DNA of 64,000 nt, from assembly GCF_007994075.1 (NCBI RefSeq), contig NZ_VIWU01000001.1, positions 6,510,001 through 6,574,000 on the forward strand. Reading direction: 5' to 3'. The notes beneath the pieces are model-generated. The model had not been told where the DNA came from. It ran no database searches and saw only the letters and a program-made list of their open reading frames with translations. Numbering within the stretch: position 1 is the first letter of the stretch; each line of letters opens with the position of its first letter. The position numbers and the translations under genes are program-made. Below, piece by piece: positions 41,453-49,819 of the stretch. This DNA is from Pseudonocardia hierapolitana (GTDB lineage Bacteria; Actinomycetota; Actinomycetes; Mycobacteriales; Pseudonocardiaceae).

Positions 41453-42307
41453 TCAACCGGTGAGGAACGTGTCGAGGGCGGCGAGGACGGCGCCGGGGCG
41501 CTCCGCGACCACCCAGTGTCCGCACTCCGGGATCGAGCCGCCGGTGACGTCGGTCGCGAACTCGCGCAGCATGTCCACGATCCGCGGTCCCCAGCGGTCC
41601 GCGCCGCCGAGGGCGAGCACGGGGATGGTGAGTGGCTCCTTCGCCAGCGTGCGGTTGTCCTCCGCGTCCTGGGGGAAGGCGCGGTACCACTCCAGCGTGG
41701 CGCGGGTGGCGCCCGGCTGGGCGAGGGAGCGGGCGTACAGGCCGATCTCCTCGTCGGTGATGGCGCCGTGGTTGGTGGCTCGGCCGCGCAGGAACGCCTC
41801 GACGTAGCCGTGTTCGCGGCCGTGGATGAGGAATTCGGGCATGTCCCGGTTCATGTGGAAGGGGAAGTGCCACGTCATCGGGTCGGCGAAGATGCCGTCC
41901 CAGACCGCGGCGCCGGGTAGCGGGGCATCGAGGAAGCCGAGGTGGGTGACCGTGTCCCGGCACGTCGCCGCCCAGGCGTAGGCCACCATCGCCCCGATGT
42001 CGTGCCCGACGACCTGCACCGTGTCGAAGCCGAGCTGGGCACGCAGCGCGTCCAGCTCGTGGGCCATGGTGACCTTGTCGTAGCCGGTCAGCGGTTTCGA
42101 CGACCGGCCGGCGCCCTTGAGGTCCACCGCGACCACGGTGCGGGTGCGAGCCAGCTCGGGCATGATCGGCCGCCACTCGTGCCAGGTCTGGGGCCAGCCG
42201 TGCAGCAGCACGACCGCGGGGCCGGAGCCGCCGATCACCGCGTGCAGCCGTACCCCGGGCGCCACCTCCCTCATCACGTGGTCGAAGCCGTCGGGGGTGT
42301 CGGACAT
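41453..42307 (-). CDS. Epoxide-hydrolase-like alpha/beta hydrolase
   Basis: A 284-residue alpha/beta hydrolase. It has HGWPQTWHEWRP (HGxP oxyanion motif near residue 37), GHDIGAMVAYAWA with Asp as nucleophile near 104, and the final GHWVVAERP His. The Asp nucleophile and HGxP motif place it with epoxide hydrolases and fluoroacetate dehalogenase-like enzymes. The ATG at 42307 follows GAAGGAGAACAGG. It forms a minus-strand pair with the Gfo/Idh gene (31-base gap), divergent from the IclR operon. Confidence 0.85.
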   Translation of the reverse strand: MSDTPDGFDHVMREVAPGVRLHAVIGGSGPAVVLLHGWPQTWHEWRPIMPELARTRTVVAVDLKGAGRSSKPLTGYDKVTMAHELDALRAQLGFDTVQVVGHDIGAMVAYAWAATCRDTVTHLGFLDAPLPGAAVWDGIFADPMTWHFPFHMNRDMPEFLIHGREHGYVEAFLRGRATNHGAITDEEIGLYARSLAQPGATRATLEWYRAFPQDAEDNRTLAKEPLTIPVLALGGADRWGPRIVDMLREFATDVTGGSIPECGHWVVAERPGAVLAALDTFLTG

Positions 42308-42338
42308 CCTGTTCTCCTTCTCTCGTGACGGCGCCGGG

Positions 42339-43379
42339 TCAGCCGGCGAGGGACAGCCCGGCGGAGCGCACCACCTCGAGGCTGCGCAACGCGTCGTCGG
42401 GCGTGACGAGCGGACGGACCCGACCGGCGGCGACGTCCGCGAAGTGCGCGAGCTGCCGTGCGAACGCGTCGGCACCCGCGACGGGGCGGCGGTCCTCGGT
42501 CACCGGCTCGAGCCAGGACGGCTCGGACTGGGAGAAGACCGTCATGTCCGGCACCGAGACCGAGCCCCGCGATCCCGCGATCAGCAGGCACGGCTGCCCC
42601 GGGTGGTGGGGGAAGGTCGGATCGTCCTGCGTGGCCTGGTCCCAGCCCCACGGCGAGACGGCGCAGTCGGAGCCGACGAGGGTGCCCACGGCCCCGTTCT
42701 CGAACCGCAGGACGAGCCCCGCCGTGTCCGCGACCTCGAGCCCGCGCGCCTTGTTCGAGACGATGGCCTCCATCCCGACGATCTCCCCCACGAGGTGGCG
42801 GAGCAGGTCGACCTCGTGGATGAGGTTGATCAGCAGCATCCCCCCGCCGGGACGGCGGCGGCGCCACTCGACGTCGAAGTAGGAGTCGTTCTTGTGGGTG
42901 GCCCAGACGGCGGCGACGGCGCGGATCTCGCCGAGCCGCCCCTCCTCGATCAGGGCCCGCGCGGCTGCGACCCCGGGATGGTGGCGGCGGTGGTGGCCGA
43001 CGAGGACCCGGGCGCCCGGGTCAGCGGCGACCCGGTCCAGCAGCGGCTGCGCCTGGTCCCGGTCCACGGCCACGGGCTTCTCGACGAGGACCGCGACGCC
43101 GGCGTCGAGGCAGTCGAGGGCGTGGGCCACGTGCAGCTCGCTGGGGCTCGCGACGATCACCCCGTCCAGGTCGCCGCGGGCCAGCATCTCCCGGTGATCG
43201 GGGTAACGGGCGAGGTCGAGCAGCTCGTCCGGCAGCGGCCGGTCCCAGGCGAAAGTGGGATCGGCGACGGCCACGAGGTCGGCGCGGTCCGACTTCGCGA
43301 CGAAGCGGCTGTGGCGCAGGCCGAAGGTGCCGGCCCCGATCAGTCCGAGTCGGCTGCGCGGCGGGTCGTGCGGGGTCAT
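42339..43379 (-). CDS. Gfo/Idh/MocA-family oxidoreductase
   Basis: A 346-residue NAD(P)-dependent dehydrogenase. The N-terminal Rossmann fold begins RLGLIGAGTFGLRHSRF. The EKPVAVD motif (Lys near 96) is the catalytic/cofactor lysine, and the C-terminal substrate domain has GGGMLLINLIHEVDLLRHLVGEI (GG-x3-D-x-G/H type). It oxidises or reduces a cyclic polyol or sugar-like substrate. Start at ATG 43379. It shares a promoter region with the divergent IclR gene at 43502. Confidence 0.88.
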   Translation of the reverse strand: MTPHDPPRSRLGLIGAGTFGLRHSRFVAKSDRADLVAVADPTFAWDRPLPDELLDLARYPDHREMLARGDLDGVIVASPSELHVAHALDCLDAGVAVLVEKPVAVDRDQAQPLLDRVAADPGARVLVGHHRRHHPGVAAARALIEEGRLGEIRAVAAVWATHKNDSYFDVEWRRRRPGGGMLLINLIHEVDLLRHLVGEIVGMEAIVSNKARGLEVADTAGLVLRFENGAVGTLVGSDCAVSPWGWDQATQDDPTFPHHPGQPCLLIAGSRGSVSVPDMTVFSQSEPSWLEPVTEDRRPVAGADAFARQLAHFADVAAGRVRPLVTPDDALRSLEVVRSAGLSLAG

Positions 43380-43501
43380 GGATGGGCCTGCCCTTCGTCG
43401 GAGTCGGCTCGGATCATGCTGCGGGAGGCCGCGCACGAACCAGCCATGATTGCCGCTCAGTGGCAGTGTGGGTGGTCGGCAAGCGAGCGGAAGGGGAACC
43501 G

Positions 43502-44257
43502 ATGTCGGGCAACAACGCCGTCCCGGGTCGGAGCGTGTCGAGCAAGCTGCTGGCGGTGCTGGACTGTTTCGACATCGCCAACCCGGCGCTGAGCCTCACC
43601 GAGATCGCGACGCGCTCGGGGCTCCCGCTGTCCACGACCCGCCGGCTGATCGTCGAACTCGTCGCATGGGGCGGCCTGCAGCGGCTGCCGGACCAGCGCT
43701 ACCAGGTGGGGTTGCGGCTCTTCCGGATCGGGTCGCTGGCCCCGCAGCAGCGCGGGCTCAGCGAGGCCGCCGTGCCGATCATGCAGGACCTGTGCGAGGC
43801 GACCCAGGAGAACGTCCAGCTGGCGGTGCTCGACGACGGCGAGGCCCTCTGCATCGAGAAGATCTCCGCCCAGCGCGCGGTCCCGACCGCGACCCAGGTG
43901 GGCGGTCGGCTACCGCTGCACGCCACCGGCGTCGGCAAGGTGCTGCTCGCCTTCTCCCCGCCGCCCCTGCTCCGCGGCGCGGTCGAGGGGGGACTGGCGC
44001 CGTTGACGCGCAACACCCTCACCCAGGCCGGGCGGTTGGCGTCCAACCTCGACCTCGTCCGCGAGCAGGGCGTGGCCTACTCCTTCGAGGAGATGACGCT
44101 CGGCGCGGTCTCCGTCGCTGCCCCGGTCCGGGATTCCGCCGGGCGGCTCAGCGGGGCGCTCGGGATCGTGACCCACTCGCACACCCGGCTCGAGCACCTG
44201 GCCCCGGCTGTGCGGACCGCCGCCCTCAGCATCTCCCGCCGACTCAGCCTGACCTGA
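43502..44257 (+). CDS. IclR-family transcriptional regulator
   Basis: A 251-residue regulator. An N-terminal winged helix (KLLAVLDCFDIANPALSLTE and LPLSTTRRLIVELVAWGGLQ) is followed by the IclR ligand-binding GAF-like domain with LPLHATGVGKVLLAF (about residues 138-152), GVAYSFEEMTLGAVSVAAPVRD and the ending APAVRTAALSISRRL. The ATG at 43502 has GGAAGGGG upstream. It sits between the divergent Gfo/Idh-hydrolase pair and the SnoaL-isomerase operon and probably controls both. Confidence 0.9.
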   Translation: MSGNNAVPGRSVSSKLLAVLDCFDIANPALSLTEIATRSGLPLSTTRRLIVELVAWGGLQRLPDQRYQVGLRLFRIGSLAPQQRGLSEAAVPIMQDLCEATQENVQLAVLDDGEALCIEKISAQRAVPTATQVGGRLPLHATGVGKVLLAFSPPPLLRGAVEGGLAPLTRNTLTQAGRLASNLDLVREQGVAYSFEEMTLGAVSVAAPVRDSAGRLSGALGIVTHSHTRLEHLAPAVRTAALSISRRLSLT

Positions 44258-44356
44258 GTCCTGCCACTGGATGGCAGTCCAGGGTGGTGTCCGAGCTCGG
44301 CGGGCCCGCACGATCCTGGGGTCAGCGAGGCAGGGCGGGAACGAGGAGGTCCATCA

Positions 44357-44989
44357 GTGTCGACGAGCCGGGAGGACGGACTGGCCCTGCGGGAGCTGGT
44401 CGACAACTGGGTGCTGTGGCGCGACGCCGGTGACTGGGAGCGCTTCGCCACGGCGTGGGACCCGATCGACGGCTGGATGACGGCGACCTGGTTCCAGGGG
44501 CCCGCCACGGAGTTCATCGCCGCGAGCCGGAGCGGGTTCGAGTCCGGGGTCCGCATCCTGCACTTCCTGGGCGGGCACACTTCGGACGTCGTCGACGACC
44601 GGGCGATCGCCCAGACCAAGATGACGATCGACCAGCGGGCCGAGGTCGACGGCGTCGAGGTCGACGTCGTCTGCGCCGGACGCTTCTACGATTTCTGCGC
44701 CCGGGTCGACAACGAGTGGAAGATCGTCCGCCGCCAGCCGATCTATGAGAAGGACCGGCTGGACGTCGTGGACCCCGCGGCGCGGCTCGAGCTCGATCCC
44801 GAGCTGCTGGGGCGGTTCCCGGCCGGGTACCGCCACCTCGGCTACCTGCAGACCAAGGCGGGATTCACCGTCAGGACCGGCCTGCCCGGCCTGACCGGGT
44901 ACGTCGTCGAACGGCTCTACGAGGAGGGCGAGAAATGGCTCGCCGGTTCCGCGACCGCGGGCGACCCGCACGCCGGGGGCGCCTCGTGA
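44357..44989 (+). CDS. SnoaL-like NTF2-fold protein
   Basis: A 210-residue protein. The N-terminal half is a SnoaL-like NTF2 domain (LVDNWVLWRDAGDWERFATA, GWMTATWFQGPATEFIAASR, ILHFLGGHTSDVVDDRAIAQ, FYDFCARVDNEWKIVRRQPI). The extra C-terminal 70 residues (DVVDPAARLELDPELLGRFP and following) are seen in homologues from aromatic catabolic loci. It may be a dehydratase or isomerase. The GTG start follows AGGAGG; its stop overlaps the next gene. A broken paralogue lies at 31260-31600. Confidence 0.8.
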   Translation: MSTSREDGLALRELVDNWVLWRDAGDWERFATAWDPIDGWMTATWFQGPATEFIAASRSGFESGVRILHFLGGHTSDVVDDRAIAQTKMTIDQRAEVDGVEVDVVCAGRFYDFCARVDNEWKIVRRQPIYEKDRLDVVDPAARLELDPELLGRFPAGYRHLGYLQTKAGFTVRTGLPGLTGYVVERLYEEGEKWLAGSATAGDPHAGGAS

Positions 44990-45846
44990 CCGCCAACGTC
45001 GGGCCGTTCGCCCTGACCTGCAGCGCCAACACGCTGCGCCACGCCGACATGTCCGAGCGGCTGCGGGCGGTGTCCGCCGCCGGCTTCACCGGGCTCGGCC
45101 TGCGCCTCGCCGACCACCGGGCGAGTGGCCTCGGCGCGGGCGAGCTGCGGGCCGGGCTCGACGCCCACGGCCTGCGCCTGCTCGAGATGGAGCACCTCTG
45201 GGACTGGGCCGACCCGACGTGCGACCCGGCCGAGGATGAGATCTGGGCGCTGGCCGACACCGTCGGGTTCCGCCAGCTGAACGTGTCGATGTTCGCCGAG
45301 CACGAGACCGCTGCGCTCGTGGCGAGGTTCGGCGCGCTCTGCGATCGGGCCGCCGAGCACGGTGTGCTGGTCGCGTTGGAGTTCATGCCGTTCACCACCA
45401 TCCGGACCCTGCCGGAGGCGTGGCACATCGTGTGTGCGGCGGATCGCGCGAACGCCGGGGTCCTGATCGACGTGTGGCACTGGCGGCGGACCTCGGCGAC
45501 CCTGGACGACCTCGCCGCCGTGCCGACCGACCGGATCACCTCCCTTCAGCTGTGCGAGGCACGGACCGAGGCGCTGCCGGACATGCGGGAGGAGGCCCGC
45601 CACCACCGCGAGCTGCCCGGTCGGGGCCAGGGCGCGGACGGCGGCACCGCGGCCCTGCTCGCGGGTATGGCTGCACAGGGGCTCACCTGCCCGGTCGCGG
45701 TCGAGATGTTCTCCGACGAGCTCGACGCGCTGCCGGCGGCCCGTACAGCGGCCATCACCGCGGCGGCGTGCGCGGAGGTGCTCGCCGCCGCGGGCTGGGC
45801 CTCCGGGACGTGGGCGACGAACCTCAGCCGCGGCGTCAACCCCTGA
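44986..45846 (+). CDS. Sugar-phosphate isomerase/epimerase-like TIM-barrel protein (first copy)
   Basis: A 286-residue AP-endonuclease-2/xylose-isomerase-like barrel. Metal-site strands are visible: VALEFMPFTTIRTLPEAW (Glu near 128), VLIDVWHWRRT (Asp-His near 161), ITSLQLCEA (Gln) and VAVEMFSDE (Glu near 240). The GTG at 44986 overlaps the SnoaL stop (GTGA). It is paralogous to the gene at 47819, so the pathway may use two related isomerisation or cleavage steps. Specific substrate unknown. Confidence 0.82.
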   Translation: MTANVGPFALTCSANTLRHADMSERLRAVSAAGFTGLGLRLADHRASGLGAGELRAGLDAHGLRLLEMEHLWDWADPTCDPAEDEIWALADTVGFRQLNVSMFAEHETAALVARFGALCDRAAEHGVLVALEFMPFTTIRTLPEAWHIVCAADRANAGVLIDVWHWRRTSATLDDLAAVPTDRITSLQLCEARTEALPDMREEARHHRELPGRGQGADGGTAALLAGMAAQGLTCPVAVEMFSDELDALPAARTAAITAAACAEVLAAAGWASGTWATNLSRGVNP

Positions 45847-45969
45847 CCACCAGCGACCCGGACACGACCAAGGCCCCGCGATGACGCTCGGGACCACCGT
45901 CCGGACCGGCTCCAGTGAGCCCGAGTCCGCCCGGGTCGTCGTCGAGAGCCTGCGGAACGCCCCGACGCA

Positions 45970-46266
45970 CGCCTCCGCACGATCCTGACCGGCCTGGTCG
46001 AGCACCTCCCGGCCGCCCCCACCGCGCTCGTGGCCCTGCAGGCTGCGCTCGGCACCACCGATCCCTCCGGGCACCTGTTCCACCTCGCGCGCGATCTCGG
46101 TGCCGAGATGTCCCTCACGGCGCTCGGTCTGCCTGCCGACGGTGTCGACGCCGTCGTCGAGTAGGTCCTGGCCGCCCCGTACGCGAATCCCCGTCCCGGT
46201 CGCCGGGCCCGCTCTGCGCCACGTGCTGCGCAACGCCCGCGCCGGCGTCCCGCCGACGCCCGCCTG
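45970..46266 (+). pseudogene. Maleylacetate reductase-like C-terminal remnant
   Basis: The frame reads ILTGLVEHLPAAPTALVALQ, TTDPSGHLFHLARDLGAEMS and LTALGLPADGVDAVVE to a TAG near 46163. It then resumes as VLAAPYANPRPG and, in another frame, ALRHVLRNARAGVPPTPA. This is the C-terminal domain of iron-type alcohol dehydrogenases such as maleylacetate reductase, which usually end NPRP(V/I) then a short helix. The N-terminal two thirds are missing. It marks a lost lower-pathway gene for hydroxyquinol- or chlorocatechol-type aromatics. Confidence 0.65.
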
Positions 46267-46310
46267 ATCCCCGCACCACCGTCACCGCACCCTCGTCCAA
46301 AGGAGGACAC

Positions 46311-47696
46311 ATGAGTGCGCCACCCTCGACCGACCTGCAGCGCCTGATCGACCGCCACGGGGTCGGCCGCCTGCAACGACGCGTTCTGTTGCTGTGCGCC
46401 GGGGTCCTTCTCCTCGACGGCATCGACATCGCGATGGTCAGCTACCTCGCGCCCTCGCTGATGGCCGATTGGGGCCTGTCCAAGGCCCAGCTCGGGCCGG
46501 TGGTGACGAGCGGGCTGGTCGGTCTCGCCCTGGGGTCGTTGGTCGGGGGCCCCCTTGCCGACCGGCTCGGCCGCCGTCGGATCATCATCGCCTCGTTGGT
46601 GTTCTTCGGGCTGATGTGCGCGGCCACCGCTCTCACCACCGACATCTGGTGGTTCTCGATCCTGCGCGTGCTGACCGGGTTCGGGCTCGGCGCGGCGATG
46701 CCCAGCTCGACGACCCTGGTCTCGGAGTACGCCCCGTCGCGACGTCGCGGCGTGATGATGGCGATCGCCTACTGCGGCGTGACCCTCGGCGCCGCGCTCG
46801 CCGGGTACTTGACCAGCGCGATGGTGCAGATCGCGAGCTGGCACTGGGCCCTGATCGTCGGTGGTGTGCTGCCGCTGGCCTACGCCGTCGTCGTGCACCG
46901 GTGGCTGCCCGAGTCACCCAAGTTCCTGGCCCGGCGCGCCGATCGCGCGGACGAGCTGGCGGTCCTGGTGAACCGGATGCTGCCCGAACCCGTCCCGGCG
47001 GGTACCCGGTTCACGCTCGACGAGCCGTCCACCGGCGCCGGAGTCTCGGTCGGAGGGCTCTTGGCGAGCCGCTTCCGGTTGGGCACCGCGACCATCTGGC
47101 TCGGGTTCGTCGCGGCCTTCTTCATCATCTACCTGGTGAACAGCTGGCTGCCCATCCTGTTGACCGACGTGGGCTTCTCGCTGACCGCGACGGCGACGAT
47201 CGGTGTGCTGCTGCAGCTCGGTGCCACGATCGGCAACTTCGGTATCGGCTGGCTGATGGACCGCTTCGGCCTGCACCGCACCGCCGCCGTCGGAATGGCC
47301 TGTGCGGCCGTGATGCTGGTGCTGATCGCCGTCGCCCCGCCGACGATGGTCGTCGTCGGCGTCCTGATCTTCCTCCTCGGGGTGTTCCTCCACCCTGCCG
47401 GCACCGGCTTCCCCATCCTGTCGGCTGCGTTCTACCCCACGGCGATCCGCGCGACCGGGACGAGCTGGGCCACCGGGATCGCGCGCATCGGGGCGATCGG
47501 CGGCGCTGCGGCGGGCACCCTCCTGGTCGCCCTGGGACTGCAGTACCAGCAGGTCTTCCTGGTCCTGCTCGTGCCGGCGGCCGTCACCATCTCGGCCGTC
47601 GTGCTCAAGGGTCGGGCGGCGCGCACGCCGAAGGCCACGTCCGACGACACCCGTGACCGGCGACCCGAGCCCCTGACCGCCGACGAGCCCGTGTGA
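46311..47696 (+). CDS. MFS transporter, aromatic-acid/H+ symporter type
   Basis: A 461-residue twelve-helix transporter. LLLDGIDIAMVSYLAPSLMADWGL (first helix with the D-G-x-D motif of the AAHS family) and GGPLADRLGRRRIIIASLVFFG (loop 2-3 signature near 80-100) are clear; R-x-L-T-G-x-G-L-G-A-A-M-P is the fourth-helix motif. AAHS members such as PcaK take up benzoate-like acids. An AAAGGAGGACAC ribosome site precedes the ATG. It sits in the IclR-linked locus and supports an aromatic-acid substrate. Confidence 0.88.
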   Translation: MSAPPSTDLQRLIDRHGVGRLQRRVLLLCAGVLLLDGIDIAMVSYLAPSLMADWGLSKAQLGPVVTSGLVGLALGSLVGGPLADRLGRRRIIIASLVFFGLMCAATALTTDIWWFSILRVLTGFGLGAAMPSSTTLVSEYAPSRRRGVMMAIAYCGVTLGAALAGYLTSAMVQIASWHWALIVGGVLPLAYAVVVHRWLPESPKFLARRADRADELAVLVNRMLPEPVPAGTRFTLDEPSTGAGVSVGGLLASRFRLGTATIWLGFVAAFFIIYLVNSWLPILLTDVGFSLTATATIGVLLQLGATIGNFGIGWLMDRFGLHRTAAVGMACAAVMLVLIAVAPPTMVVVGVLIFLLGVFLHPAGTGFPILSAAFYPTAIRATGTSWATGIARIGAIGGAAAGTLLVALGLQYQQVFLVLLVPAAVTISAVVLKGRAARTPKATSDDTRDRRPEPLTADEPV

Positions 47697-47699
47697 CCC

Positions 47700-47800
47700 T
47701 GTCCGCGCGGCCACCGTCGAGTTCGAGGACGGGGCCGCGGGCACCCTGGTGGCGCCCGACAGCGGCGCGTCGCCCCAGGCAACTCAGATCATCCGACCGT
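47700..47800 (+). pseudogene. Gfo/Idh/MocA remnant
   Basis: A short frame reads RAATVEFEDGAAGTLVAPDS and GASPQATQIIRPS. It aligns with the LRFENGAVGTLVGSDC and AVSPWGWDQATQDDP stretch of the intact Gfo/Idh protein at 42339-43379. Only about 30 codons survive, between the transporter stop and the second isomerase start. It suggests deletion of a second dehydrogenase gene here. Confidence 0.5.
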
Positions 47801-47818
47801 CCCGAATGGGGAGGCCCT

Positions 47819-48637
47819 GTGCCCGTCGCCTACGCGTCGCCACCCGCACCGTTCACGCTCGGTGCGATGTGCTTCCGTGACCGCCCGTTCCCGCAGATTC
47901 TCGCCGCGGCATCGTCCGGGGGCTTCCCCGGGATCGGGCTCACGGTGGGCCAGTGCGTTTCCGCGCTGGAACGGGGGATCCCGCTCGAGGAGATCCCGAA
48001 GCGCCTCGCCGACGCCGGACTCACGCTGGCCGAGTTCGAGCTCGTCCGGCTCGGCGACAACGGCCCGACGCGCCACGCGAACGGCCTGGTCGAGGAGCTC
48101 ATCGAGACGCTTCGCCCCGACCGGGTGCACACCGCGGCCTTCACCGGCGACCTCCCTGCCGCCGCGGACCGGTTCGCGGAGCTGTGCGAACGGCACCCGG
48201 ACACGCTGATCGCGGTGGAGTTCATGCCGTACTCGGTGGTGCGCGACCTCCCCGAGGCCCGGCGTCTCGTAGCCCACGCCGGTGCGCCCAACGCGGCGAT
48301 CGTCCTGGACATCGTGCACTTCTTCCGCTCGGGCAGCGCGGTCGACGAGATCGACGCCGACTGTCTGCGTGACGTCGCCGTGGTCCAGCTCTCCGACGTG
48401 TCCTCCCGCCCCGGAGTCGACCTCGCGCGCGAGGCCCGCCACCTCCGGACCTATCCGGGCCGGGGCACCCTCGACACGGTCGGCTTCCTGCGCCGTGTCC
48501 GCGAGTCGACCGCCGAGCTCCCGCCGATCAGCGTGGAGCCCGTCTCCGACGCCCTCGAACGCCTGCCGTTGGAGGTCGTCGCGGAGGAGATCGTGTTCTC
48601 CACGCTGGGCGTGCTCGAGCAGTCCGCCCGGTCCTGA
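47819..48637 (+). CDS. Sugar-phosphate isomerase/epimerase-like TIM-barrel protein (second copy)
   Basis: A 272-residue barrel paralogous to the protein at 44986. The aligned landmarks are LIAVEFMPYSVVRDLPEARR (Glu), NAAIVLDIVHFFRSG (Asp-His), DVAVVQLSDVSS (Gln) and ISVEPVSDALERL (Glu). The metal-ligand set is therefore kept. The GTG at 47819 has GGGGAGG upstream, which settles it against an earlier in-frame GTG at 47693. It is followed by a hydrolase gene after 27 bases. It probably acts on a later or related intermediate. Confidence 0.82.
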   Translation: MPVAYASPPAPFTLGAMCFRDRPFPQILAAASSGGFPGIGLTVGQCVSALERGIPLEEIPKRLADAGLTLAEFELVRLGDNGPTRHANGLVEELIETLRPDRVHTAAFTGDLPAAADRFAELCERHPDTLIAVEFMPYSVVRDLPEARRLVAHAGAPNAAIVLDIVHFFRSGSAVDEIDADCLRDVAVVQLSDVSSRPGVDLAREARHLRTYPGRGTLDTVGFLRRVRESTAELPPISVEPVSDALERLPLEVVAEEIVFSTLGVLEQSARS

Positions 48638-48664
48638 ACCACCACAGCGGAGACGAGAGCGACG

Positions 48665-49378
48665 ATGCCCGAGACATTCGTGTTGATCAACGGCGCCTGG
48701 CACGGCGGCTGGGCGTGGCGGCCGGTGGCCCGACACCTCCGAGCAGCGGGCCACCGCGTGCTGACGCCCACCCTGCCGGGCCTGCACGACGGCGACGATC
48801 CGACGGACCTGCACCTGTCGGACGTGGTCGACGCCGTGGTGGACCTCGTCGAACGGGAGGACCTGCGCGACGTGACCCTCGTCGGCCACAGCTGGGGCGG
48901 CTACCCGATGACCGGTGCCGCTCACCACCTTCGGACACGCCTGCGCAAGCTCGTCTACTGGAGCGCCTTCGTCCCGGCTCGCGGCCGCTCGCTCCACGAC
49001 GAGATCCCGCCGGGGTACCAGGAGCTGTTCGCCGACCTGGCAAGGGCGTCCGACGACAACACCGTGGCGCTGCCGCTGGACGTGTGGCAGGCCGCGTTCG
49101 TCCACGACGCGCCCGAGGACGTGCAGCGGGCCCTCCACGAGCTGATGGTGCCGCACCCGTACCAGTACTTCACCGAGACCGTCGAACCACTCGACGCCGC
49201 GGCCGGGATCCCGGTCGCCTACGTCCTGAGCCGTGAGGACATCGCACTGCCGCCCGGCGAGTACGGGTGGGACCGCTTCGCCGAGCGGCTCGGCGTCGAG
49301 CCGCTCGTCGCCCCCGGAAGCCACGAGGCCTGCTTCACCGCGCCGGAAGGTCTCGCACACGCTCTGTTGAAGGCCTGA
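48665..49378 (+). CDS. Alpha/beta hydrolase (salicylate-esterase-like)
   Basis: A 237-residue hydrolase of the small plant-esterase/EstC-like group. FVLINGAWHGGWAWRPVARHL is the oxyanion and GxWHGxWxW motif, GHSWGGYP the nucleophile elbow (Ser near 79), a Ser-Arg-Glu-Asp stretch the acid region and GSHEACF the catalytic His near 220. Family members cleave aryl esters or catalyse C-C bond cleavage in ring degradation. It ends the IclR-linked operon. Confidence 0.87.
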   Translation: MPETFVLINGAWHGGWAWRPVARHLRAAGHRVLTPTLPGLHDGDDPTDLHLSDVVDAVVDLVEREDLRDVTLVGHSWGGYPMTGAAHHLRTRLRKLVYWSAFVPARGRSLHDEIPPGYQELFADLARASDDNTVALPLDVWQAAFVHDAPEDVQRALHELMVPHPYQYFTETVEPLDAAAGIPVAYVLSREDIALPPGEYGWDRFAERLGVEPLVAPGSHEACFTAPEGLAHALLKA

Positions 49379-49490
49379 CGTGCGTACCGTCCCCGCTGCG
49401 GCAGCCGGGTCCCGGAGGTCGGGGTGTGCTCCGCACTCACGCACGCCCGTGCGGTCGACCACCTCTGGCTGCTCCTGGACGGAACAGGGC

Positions 49491-49811
49491 TCATTGCATC
49501 GCCGACGCCGGCGTCGGGCGCACTCGGGTCACGACGGTGCGGTCCGTGAGCAGCAGCTCGCCGACCGTCGGGCCGATGCGCTCGCGCCACTCGGGGTCCT
49601 CGTAGACGGCGGCGGAGCGCCCCACGCGGTCGTCCTCGTCGTCGAACCGGCGGATCCAGACGTGGCCGTCCTCGTCCTCCTCGTCGATGAACGAGGCGAT
49701 CACGGTCATCCCCTTGGCCTGCTGGAACGGGAGGACGACGTCTTCCATGTAGCGGACCCAGTCGTCCCGACGTCCGGGGCGGGCCCGGTAGCGGCGAATC
49801 TCGTAGAACAT
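49491..49811 (-). CDS. NIPSNAP-family protein
   Basis: A 106-residue ferredoxin-like alpha/beta protein. The start MFYEIRRYRARPGRRDDWVRYMEDVV, the middle VIASFIDEEDEDGHVWIRRF and the AVYEDPEWRERIGP segment follow the NIPSNAP pattern. The biochemical role of bacterial members is unclear; they often lie in small-molecule catabolic operons. The ATG is nine bases after the stop of the upstream oxidoreductase gene on the same strand, so the two form an operon. Confidence 0.85.
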   Translation of the reverse strand: MFYEIRRYRARPGRRDDWVRYMEDVVLPFQQAKGMTVIASFIDEEDEDGHVWIRRFDDEDDRVGRSAAVYEDPEWRERIGPTVGELLLTDRTVVTRVRPTPASAMQ

Positions 49812-49819
49812 GGTGGTCC

